Shown here piece by piece: positions 1 to 6,385 of a stretch of DNA of 6,385 nucleotides. Position numbers and translations under genes: made by a program. Each line of letters starts with the position of its first letter. The first letter of the stretch is position 1. The stretch comes from Azovibrio restrictus (GTDB taxonomy: Bacteria > Pseudomonadota > Gammaproteobacteria > Burkholderiales > Rhodocyclaceae), in NCBI GenBank assembly GCA_003252145.1, contig QKDJ01000263.1, forward strand, positions 1 through 6,385, read 5' to 3'. The notes under the pieces were generated by a model that worked only from the letters and a program-made list of their open reading frames with translations, was not told the origin of the DNA and did not search any database.

Positions 1-200
1 GAAAAACCGCCCTCCGCTTCGATCAGCAGGCCGGCCGTGCCCAGGCGGGCAAAAGACTCGACCAGCTTGTTCACGGCAGGAACGGAACCATGGACCAGAT
101 CGGCTGCCGCCATGATCTCGACCAGATCCGCTGGCCGCCGCTTCGAGGCCAGCATGGTGGCCATGAGCAGGAGGGCGTCAACTTCGTGGATTGTTTGCAT
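1..200 (-). CDS. Probable winged-helix DNA-binding protein, 5' part only
   Basis: The gene reads leftwards from an ATG at 200-198 and stays open for 66 codons to the window edge, so its C-terminus is missing. The start is supported by an AAAGG Shine-Dalgarno site at 208-212, seven bases from the ATG; a second AAGG-like copy lies ten bases further up. The protein begins MQTIHEVDALLLMATMLASK. It shows a leading helix (about residues 5-19), a second helix after RRPADLVEIM, a probable recognition helix around SVPAVNKLVESFARLG, and a hydrophobic beta strand with a turn (AGLLIEAEGGF). That order resembles a winged helix-turn-helix of the kind seen in Rrf2- or MarR-like proteins. This is inferred from pattern alone and no named family is recognised. 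It is separated from alaS by the alaS terminator, so it probably has its own promoter; the best candidate (TTGTTC at 247-252, TTTATT at 225-230) is weak. Confidence 0.72.
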   Translation of the reverse strand, partial: MQTIHEVDALLLMATMLASKRRPADLVEIMAAADLVHGSVPAVNKLVESFARLGTAGLLIEAEGGF

Positions 201-362
201 GGAAAAACCTTTGAAAACCTTGGAAATAAATGCCGGCCAAAAGAGGGAACAACAGGAAAGACAACGTCCGGCAGTGGGGCAATAGCCACCGCAGGTACCA
301 GCAGTGCCCGGCGAGGCTGGAAGTGTAATGGCTAAAGGGGGAAAACCACGATTCAGAATGCA

Positions 363-384
363 GGCCCTGCGTGTTTACAGGGCC
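363..384. repeat. GC-rich hairpin next to the alaS terminator
   Basis: A perfect 7-bp inverted repeat: GGCCCTG at 363-369, an 8-base loop, and CAGGGCC at 378-384. It has no T tract on either side, so it is not itself an intrinsic terminator. It lies five bases beyond the alaS terminator in the direction of alaS transcription. It could form a backup structure in read-through RNA or act in the leader of the downstream winged-helix gene; both are guesses. Confidence 0.6.
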
Positions 385-389
385 AGATG

Positions 390-420
390 AAAAAGCCGAG
401 GCATCAACCTCGGCTTTTTT
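390..420 (-). terminator. Intrinsic terminator of alaS
   Basis: The stem is GCCGAGG (395-401) with CCTCGGC (408-414) around a six-base loop. It is flanked by five A on the left (390-394) and six T on the right (415-420), so the A and T runs extend the pairing. Read on the minus strand, the hairpin comes 32 bases after the alaS stop codon and is followed by five U, which fits rho-independent termination of alaS. The structure would also work on the plus strand, but no plus-strand gene leads into it. Confidence 0.88.
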
Positions 421-451
421 GCGCTCAGGCGGCCGAAGCCGCTGGCTTCCT

Positions 452-3070
452 TTACAACTTGCCAGCCACCCAGGCTTGCACTCCAGCCAGGGCCTCGGGC
501 AGCTTGGCGGGCTCGGTACCCCCGGCCTGGGCCATGTCGGGACGACCGCCGCCCTTGCCACCTACCTGCTGGGCGACAAAGTTCACCAGTTCCCCCGCCT
601 TGACCTTACCGGTCAGGTCGGCAGTCACACCGGCGATCAGGCTCACCTTGCCATCATTGACGCTGGCCAGCACGATGGCGGCGGACTTGAGTTTGTCCTT
701 CAACTTGTCCAGGGTTTCCCGCAGGGTGGGCACATCCGCCCCTTCCAAGGTAGCGGCCAGCACCTTGGCCCCGGCCACGTCAGCGGCCTGAGCTGCCAGG
801 TCGTCACCCTGGCTGGCGGCCAGCTTGGACTTCAAACGAGCCAGTTCCTTTTCCAGCGCCTTCACGTTATCCATGATGCCGGCGACCCGCTCGGCCACTT
901 CGTCGGGCTGAGTCTTGAGCAGGGAAGAAATACCCTGAACCCGGCGCTCCTGCTCCTGCACGTAGCGCAGGGCATTGGTGCCGGTGATGGCTTCCACTCG
1001 ACGCACCCCGGCGGCCACACCACTTTCAGCCAGAATCTTGAACAGACCGATGTCGCCGCTGCGGGACACGTGGGTACCACCACAAAGTTCCTTGGAGGAA
1101 CCGATGGCCACCACCCGCACTTCGTCCCCGTACTTCTCACCGAAGAGCATCATGGCGCCGGATTTCTGGGCGTCGTCGATGGCCATGACCCGGGAGTCCG
1201 TATCGGCGTTGGCGAGAATCTCGGCATTGACGATTTCTTCCACTTCGCGGATTTCCTCGGCACTCATGGGCGCATTGTGGGCGAAGTCAAAGCGGGTCTT
1301 GTCCGGATCCACCTGGGAGCCCTTTTGTTGCACATGGGAGCCCAGCACTTCGCGCAGGGCCTTGTGCATCAGGTGGGTCACCGAGTGGTTGCGAGCCGTG
1401 GCGGCCCGGGCCACCGTATCCACCTTGGCCTTAACGGCGTCACCCACGGCCAGACGGCCGGTCTTCACCACCCCGTGGTGACCGAACACGGTGGCCTGAA
1501 TCTTTTGGGTGTCTTCTACGGCAAACAGACCACCGGCACGAATCTCGCCCCGGTCGCCCACTTGGCCGCCGGACTCGGCATAGAAGGGGGTGTTATCCAG
1601 CACCACCACGCCCATGTCGCCCTCTTCCAGACTCTGAACGGGAGCTCCATCCTTGTATAGGGCCAGCACCTGGCCAGCCGCTTCCAGGTTTTCATAACCG
1701 TGGAAGGTGGAGGCGGGACCGTCATATTCCAGATTGGCGGCCATCTTGAACTTGCCGGCAGCCCGGGCCTGTTCCTTCTGCTGGGCCATGGCAGCGTCGA
1801 AAGCGGCTGCATCCACAGTCATTTCCCGCTCACGACAGATGTCGGCGGTCAGGTCCAGGGGGAAGCCATAGGTGTCGTGCAGCTTGAAAGCGGTTTCGCC
1901 ATTGAAGACCTTGACGCCCTTGGCCACCATATCCGCCAGTTCGGCTTCGAGAATGGCCATGCCGTGCTCGATGGTGGCAAAGAAACGATCCTCTTCCAGT
2001 TTCAGGGTGCCAGTGACCTTGGCCTGATGCTCCTTGAGTTCCGGATAGGCCTCGCCCATCTGGGCCACCAGATCGGGCACCAACTTGTGGAAGAAGGCAG
2101 CCCGGGCCCCCAGCTTGTAGCCGTGACGGATGGCGCGGCGAATAATCCGGCGCAGCACATAGCCCCGACCTTCGTTGCCGGGAATTACTCCGTCGGCGAT
2201 CAGGAAGGAACAGGCGCGGATGTGATCAGCCAACACCTTGAGGCTGGGGCTGTCCATGTCGGTGGTGGAGGTTTCCCGGGCAGCCGCCTGGATCAGGGCC
2301 TGGAACAGGTCGATCTCATAGTTGGCATGCACGTGCTGCAGCACGGCGGAAATCCGCTCCAGGCCCATGCCCGTATCCACGCTGGGCTTGGGCAGGGGAT
2401 GCATGACCCCGGCTTCGTCCCGGTTGAACTGCATGAACACGTTGTTCCAGATTTCGATGTAGCGATCACCGTCCTCTTCCGGGGTACCGGGCAGGCCGCC
2501 CCAGATGTGTTCCCCGTGGTCGTAGAAGATTTCCGTGCAGGGACCGCAGGGACCGGTGTCGCCCATCATCCAGAAGTTGTCGGAGGCGTAGCGGCTACCC
2601 TTGTTGTCGCCGATACGAATCACCCGCTCGGGGGCCAGGCCCACTTCCTTGGTCCAGATGTCGAAAGCCTCGTCATCTTCCGCATAGACGGTGACGTAGA
2701 GCTTGTCCTTGGGCAGCTTGAAGACTTCGGTCAGCAGTTCCCAGGCGTAAGTAATGGCGTCACGCTTGAAGTAGTCGCCAAAGCTGAAATTGCCCAGCAT
2801 CTCGAAGAAGGTGTGGTGCCGGGCGGTGTAACCCACGTTTTCCAGGTCATTATGCTTGCCACCGGCACGGACGCACTTCTGGGAGGTGGTGGCACGGGTG
2901 TAGGGGCGCTTGTCGAAACCCAGGAAAACGTCCTTGAACTGGTTCATCCCGGCGTTGGTAAACAGCAGAGTCGGGTCCTCATGGGGCACCAGGGAACTGG
3001 AGGCCACGATCTGATGACCCTTGGACTCAAAGAACTTGAGGAACTTCTCGCGGATTTCAGCGCTTTTCAT
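452..3070 (-). CDS. alaS: Alanyl-tRNA synthetase
   Basis: This cytosolic class II enzyme activates alanine with ATP and charges tRNA-Ala, and it clears mischarged Ser- or Gly-tRNA-Ala. At 872 residues it is full length (E. coli AlaRS is 876) and matches it closely from end to end. The catalytic domain fills about residues 1-240, with motif 2 in the [19 protein letters not shown] region (69-86) and motif 3 at GMGLER (234-239). The tRNA-recognition domain follows, with [12 protein letters not shown] (301-312) and HDTYGFP (398-404). The editing domain keeps its zinc-site residues, HSVTH (562-566) and CGGTH (663-667). A short coiled coil (about 729-753) leads into the C-Ala domain with [15 protein letters not shown] (837-851). 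The ATG at 3070 gives the normal N-terminus ([20 protein letters not shown]), yet no clear Shine-Dalgarno site precedes it. An intrinsic terminator lies both upstream and downstream, so alaS appears monocistronic. Confidence 0.99.
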   Translation of the reverse strand: MKSAEIREKFLKFFESKGHQIVASSSLVPHEDPTLLFTNAGMNQFKDVFLGFDKRPYTRATTSQKCVRAGGKHNDLENVGYTARHHTFFEMLGNFSFGDYFKRDAITYAWELLTEVFKLPKDKLYVTVYAEDDEAFDIWTKEVGLAPERVIRIGDNKGSRYASDNFWMMGDTGPCGPCTEIFYDHGEHIWGGLPGTPEEDGDRYIEIWNNVFMQFNRDEAGVMHPLPKPSVDTGMGLERISAVLQHVHANYEIDLFQALIQAAARETSTTDMDSPSLKVLADHIRACSFLIADGVIPGNEGRGYVLRRIIRRAIRHGYKLGARAAFFHKLVPDLVAQMGEAYPELKEHQAKVTGTLKLEEDRFFATIEHGMAILEAELADMVAKGVKVFNGETAFKLHDTYGFPLDLTADICREREMTVDAAAFDAAMAQQKEQARAAGKFKMAANLEYDGPASTFHGYENLEAAGQVLALYKDGAPVQSLEEGDMGVVVLDNTPFYAESGGQVGDRGEIRAGGLFAVEDTQKIQATVFGHHGVVKTGRLAVGDAVKAKVDTVARAATARNHSVTHLMHKALREVLGSHVQQKGSQVDPDKTRFDFAHNAPMSAEEIREVEEIVNAEILANADTDSRVMAIDDAQKSGAMMLFGEKYGDEVRVVAIGSSKELCGGTHVSRSGDIGLFKILAESGVAAGVRRVEAITGTNALRYVQEQERRVQGISSLLKTQPDEVAERVAGIMDNVKALEKELARLKSKLAASQGDDLAAQAADVAGAKVLAATLEGADVPTLRETLDKLKDKLKSAAIVLASVNDGKVSLIAGVTADLTGKVKAGELVNFVAQQVGGKGGGRPDMAQAGGTEPAKLPEALAGVQAWVAGKL

Positions 3071-3103
3071 GGGCGGATGTCGATTGAATTCGGTAAAGAC
3101 GGG

Positions 3104-3109
3104 ATTTTA
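3104..3109 (-). promoter_or_regulatory. alaS: Probable -10 box of alaS
   Basis: On the minus strand these bases read TAAAAT, five of six matches to TATAAT. Transcription would start near 3097, leaving a leader of about 27 bases. No good -35 box is found, because at that distance the sequence is the stem of the preceding terminator. It is the only plausible -10 box in the 45 bases between that terminator and the alaS ATG. Some promoter is needed there if the terminator is efficient. Confidence 0.42.
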
Positions 3110-3114
3110 CAAAG

Positions 3115-3139
3115 AAAAACCCGCCACAAGGCGGGTTTT
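3115..3139 (-). terminator. Intrinsic terminator of the solute-binding protein gene
   Basis: CCCGCC (3120-3125) pairs with GGCGGG (3130-3135) around an ACAA loop, and the flanking A run (3115-3119) and T run (3136-3139) extend the stem. In the minus direction the stem is followed by five U, one C and three more U, a standard intrinsic terminator. It lies about 33 bases past the stop codon of the binding-protein gene and separates it from alaS. Confidence 0.88.
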
Positions 3140-3147
3140 CGCAACAT

Positions 3148-3166
3148 CCCCGGGAGGCGCCCGGGG
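3148..3166. repeat. GC-only hairpin ahead of the terminator
   Basis: A perfect 7-bp all-GC stem, CCCCGGG (3148-3154) with CCCGGGG (3160-3166), around a five-base loop. It begins five bases after the stop codon of the binding-protein gene and precedes the intrinsic terminator by eight bases. With no T tract it is more likely a 3' mRNA-stabilising or polymerase-pausing structure than a terminator; that role is inferred. Confidence 0.65.
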
Positions 3167-3171
3167 CGGGA

Positions 3172-4470
3172 TCAGAAGGACACGGCCTTCTTCAGCGTGG
3201 GCTTGGAGGACAGCAGGGCGTTACAACGGCTCACAGCATTGTCCAGCGCCAGCTTGGCCGGCTTCTTGTCAGCCCAGACCTGCTCCAGTTCCTCATCCAC
3301 GATTGTGCGTACGGGATCCAGGGAGGAAGCCCGCATGGGCTGAGACCCGCCCTTGCCTTGCATGGAGGCGTAGGCCACGTCCAGCACCTGCTCCTCATCC
3401 TTCAGGAGTTTGCTCTTGATGGTCTTGCGCACGGAATTGGTCAGGGGCAGGAAGCCACCGACACGGGCCAGCTCCATCTGGGTATCCGGAGCCACGATGA
3501 AACGAATGAACTTGGCCACGGCCTTGTAATCCGCAGCCTTGTAACCGCCACCCACCCAAATGGAAGCACCGGCTGCCAGAGTGTGTTGCGGGCCGCCATA
3601 GGTGTCTTCATGGTAAGGCAGGGGAGCCACGCCCAGTTCCACACCCGGCGCATCCCGCAGGTAGCTGTTGGCCAGGGAATCAGAGGTCAGCATGGCGCAC
3701 TCGCCCTTGTAGAAGTGCTGATCCGCTTCATTGGCGCGACCGAAGGAGTGGAAATAATTGGCCTTGTACCAGGTGGCCAGCATGGCCACATGCTTGACCT
3801 GCATCAGACCGTTGAAACCCAGCTCGCCCTTCTTGTCAGCCACTTGGGCGCCAGACACCGAACTCACGTTATCGATGTGCACCCAGACAGGCCAGGAGGA
3901 GGTGTAGGGACAGGAAACGCCCTTGTCCAGCAACTCACCCGCCACGTTCTGCATTTCCTGCCAGGTGCGGGGAGGCTTTTCAGGGTCCAGCCCCAGTTGC
4001 CGGAACACGCGCTTGTTATAGAACAGCACGGGGGTGGAAAAAGCCACGGGCAGGGCCGTCAGCTTGGCGGGGCTCTCTCCCACCATCAGGTCTGATGACA
4101 GATCGCTGTTGGGCAGCTTTTCCCGGGTTTCCTTGAGCACCTGATATACGGGCTTGAAGGCGGCTTGATTGGCCATGAAATTGGCCACGGTGGAAGTGGA
4201 AGCCAGGTTCAGTTGAGTCGGCTTGCCAGCAGTCTCGGCCTGCACCAACTTGACCACCACATCCTTTTGTTGGCTATTAAAACGTTCTACCAGAGCAGCC
4301 AGGCGCTCAGCGCTGGCACCTCCCAGTTGATGGGAAAATTCGATTTCCGTCATGACGGGGGCCTTGGCGGCCTTTTCAGCAGAAGCCCCTTTTTTGGCCG
4401 GAGCCGCCAGCACAGAACCGGAAACGGCGATCAGCATGGCAAGGGCAAGAGGCTTGAAAGCGTACTGCAT
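3172..4470 (-). CDS. UgpB-like periplasmic ABC transporter solute-binding protein
   Basis: The product (432 residues) is a family 1 extracellular solute-binding protein, which captures a solute in the periplasm and passes it to an ABC permease. It resembles E. coli UgpB, the glycerol-3-phosphate binding protein (438 residues). Shared stretches include STPVLFYNK (145-153), LDPEKPPRTWQE (161-172), QVKHVAML (224-231), GECAM (256-260) and VRTIVDEELEQVW (387-399). Residues 1-22 form a Sec signal peptide, with likely cleavage VLA|AP. C187 and C258 match cysteines of UgpB and might pair. Compared with UgpB recalled from memory, a helix near residues 78-90 is shortened and the EVGTATMM segment is replaced, so the ligand is uncertain. 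The ATG at 4470 is chosen because GGAG lies six bases upstream; an in-frame TTG at 4476 touches that GGAG and is unlikely. No ugpA, ugpE or ugpC gene is adjacent. It has its own promoter and terminator. Confidence 0.9.
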   Translation of the reverse strand: MQYAFKPLALAMLIAVSGSVLAAPAKKGASAEKAAKAPVMTEIEFSHQLGGASAERLAALVERFNSQQKDVVVKLVQAETAGKPTQLNLASTSTVANFMANQAAFKPVYQVLKETREKLPNSDLSSDLMVGESPAKLTALPVAFSTPVLFYNKRVFRQLGLDPEKPPRTWQEMQNVAGELLDKGVSCPYTSSWPVWVHIDNVSSVSGAQVADKKGELGFNGLMQVKHVAMLATWYKANYFHSFGRANEADQHFYKGECAMLTSDSLANSYLRDAPGVELGVAPLPYHEDTYGGPQHTLAAGASIWVGGGYKAADYKAVAKFIRFIVAPDTQMELARVGGFLPLTNSVRKTIKSKLLKDEEQVLDVAYASMQGKGGSQPMRASSLDPVRTIVDEELEQVWADKKPAKLALDNAVSRCNALLSSKPTLKKAVSF

Positions 4471-4476
4471 TGGCAA

Positions 4477-4480
4477 CTCC
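4477..4480 (-). promoter_or_regulatory. Shine-Dalgarno site that sets the binding-protein start
   Basis: Minus-strand GGAG (preceded by CT) lies six bases before the ATG at 4470. The alternative TTG start at 4476-4474 would leave no spacing at all. The site therefore decides for the ATG and a protein beginning MQYAFKP. Confidence 0.8.
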
Positions 4481-4499
4481 AGAATCAGACAGAACTTTG

Positions 4500-4505
4500 A
4501 TTATA
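4500..4505 (-). promoter_or_regulatory. -10 box of the solute-binding protein gene
   Basis: The minus strand reads a perfect TATAAT here. Transcription would begin near 4493, giving a leader of about 22 bases that contains the GGAG ribosome site. The -35 region is poor: at normal spacing there is only a T run (from seven A at 4520-4526), with TTCATT at a spacing of 19. An activator or an upstream A/T element may compensate. Confidence 0.6.
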
Positions 4506-4599
4506 CAGCGCTAAAAGACAAAAAAATGAATCCACTTGCACACATCTTTCTTGCAATCCAGCCTCGCCCGAACCCCTGTTCTATGGGAAAATGACATCC

Positions 4600-5049
4600 A
4601 TGAAATACGTGCCCTTGCCCATCCTCGCCCTGTCGCTCGTCATCACCTTGAGTGCATGCGACCAGTTGAGCAACCGACTCGGGTTGGAAGACCCGGCCAA
4701 GAAGGAAGCCCGCCTGGATGCAGAGGGCAAGGCCGTGGGCGGTGGCTGCCGCCATTCCGGACGAGCTATTGAGGATTGCTACGCCATCTACACCTGGCTA
4801 CCCAAGGAATCCGTCTTCACCGGCTGGCGGGAAATGGACGAATACATGCGTACCAACAACATCGAGACCGTCGCGCCCCAGCTTCCCCCTCCTCCGCCTC
4901 CCTCCAGCAGCAAAAAACGTAAAGTCGTCCCTGGTGCAGAAAATTCAGGCGCCCCGGAAGCCGCTACTGGTGCTGCTGATGACAAATCCACCGAAAAGCC
5001 GGCTGGTGCTACCGAACCCCCATCCGCCCCGGCCAGCAACACGCACTGA
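4600..5049 (+). CDS. Small proline-rich lipoprotein of unknown function
   Basis: The product is 149 residues from the ATG at 4600. Residues 1-20 form a lipoprotein signal peptide ending in the lipobox LSAC, so C20 should be acylated. Asp and Gln follow the cysteine; in E. coli Asp at that place favours retention in the inner membrane, so the protein may face the periplasm from there. The folded core (about 35-95) holds GGGCRHSGRAIEDCY, with cysteines at 50 and 60 that could form a disulfide, and then FTGWREMDEYMRTNNIE. After PPPPPP (97-101 region) and a basic SKKRKV patch, the tail is low-complexity Ala/Pro/Thr/Glu, probably disordered. I recognise no named family, though similar small lipoproteins seem to occur in related betaproteobacteria. 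An ATG at 4591 (152 residues) is possible; GGGA at 4585-4588 is eleven bases from the chosen start and only two from the other. No clear promoter is seen, and no terminator follows before rhlE. Confidence 0.85.
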   Translation: MKYVPLPILALSLVITLSACDQLSNRLGLEDPAKKEARLDAEGKAVGGGCRHSGRAIEDCYAIYTWLPKESVFTGWREMDEYMRTNNIETVAPQLPPPPPPSSSKKRKVVPGAENSGAPEAATGAADDKSTEKPAGATEPPSAPASNTH

Positions 5050-5099
5050 CCCAAGCCTTCCGATTCTCGCCAAAAACCGCCATGGGACGAGCAGGGGCG

Positions 5100-5105
5100 T
5101 ATAAT
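5100..5105 (+). promoter_or_regulatory. rhlE: -10 box of rhlE, almost touching the start codon
   Basis: A perfect TATAAT lies nine bases before the ATG at 5115. It is bracketed by GGGCG (5095-5099) and CGCCC (5106-5110), a 5-bp inverted repeat. Transcription would start at about 5112-5115, so the mRNA would be leaderless or have only a few leader bases. No good -35 box is visible 16-18 bases upstream, which lowers the confidence. Confidence 0.55.
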
Positions 5106-5114
5106 CGCCCGCCT

Positions 5115-6385
<1,271 letters not shown>

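Noticed and set aside
225..252. Possible promoter (TTGTTC, 16-bp spacer, TTTATT) for the winged-helix gene
   Set aside because: Only three and four of six consensus matches; too weak to list as a feature, although its position is plausible.
178..561. Minus-strand open frame of 127 codons spanning the alaS 3' end and the gap after it
   Set aside because: It overlaps alaS and the start of the winged-helix gene, crosses the alaS terminator, and has no domain or good ribosome site.
371..3343. Two very long plus-strand open frames (429 and 547 codons) lying opposite alaS
   Set aside because: They mirror the codons of a certain alaS gene in GC-rich DNA, where the antisense frame often lacks stops. 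Their translations are rich in Gly, His and Val with no recognisable domain, and the second runs through the terminator between two genes.
4471..4476. TTG start for the solute-binding protein, giving MPMQYAF
   Set aside because: The TTG directly abuts the GGAG ribosome site, while the ATG six bases downstream is at ideal spacing and gives a standard signal peptide.
4909..4926. SKKRKV patch in the lipoprotein, which resembles the SV40 nuclear localisation signal
   Set aside because: The protein is a bacterial lipoprotein exported from the cytoplasm, and a short basic run in a low-complexity tail is expected by chance.

Overview
The window looks like a stretch of chromosome from a betaproteobacterium, most likely Rhodocyclales (Azospira or Dechloromonas-like). 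This rests on the GC content (about 60% by eye), the GC-rich third codon positions, the protein style and the promoter style; no database search was possible. All genes look like host genes. I see no insertion sequence, phage gene, CRISPR array, tRNA or rRNA.

Layout, left to right. Bases 1-200 hold the 5' part of a small minus-strand gene for a probable winged-helix protein, cut by the window edge. Bases 201-451 are non-coding and carry a GC hairpin and the alaS terminator. Bases 452-3070 (minus) are a complete alaS, alanyl-tRNA synthetase. A 101-bp gap then holds an intrinsic terminator, a second GC-rich hairpin and the probable alaS promoter. Bases 3172-4470 (minus) encode an exported UgpB-like ABC solute-binding protein with no permease or ATPase gene beside it. 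A 129-bp divergent control region follows. Bases 4600-5049 (plus) encode a small proline-rich lipoprotein of unknown function. Bases 5115-6385 (plus) are the 5' part of a DEAD-box RNA helicase gene, rhlE, running off the right edge.

The genes do not form one pathway. alaS and the binding-protein gene share a strand but are separated by a terminator, so they are probably independent units. The lipoprotein gene and rhlE are co-directional with a 65-bp gap and no terminator between them; rhlE has its own -10 box very close to its ATG. The start of the binding protein is corrected here to an ATG with a clear Shine-Dalgarno site, in place of an upstream TTG in the same frame.

I did not find a convincing new multi-gene system. 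The points most worth following are the altered ligand pocket of the orphan binding protein, the uncharacterised lipoprotein with its two-cysteine motif, the near-leaderless rhlE promoter, and the paired hairpins behind alaS and the binding-protein gene.
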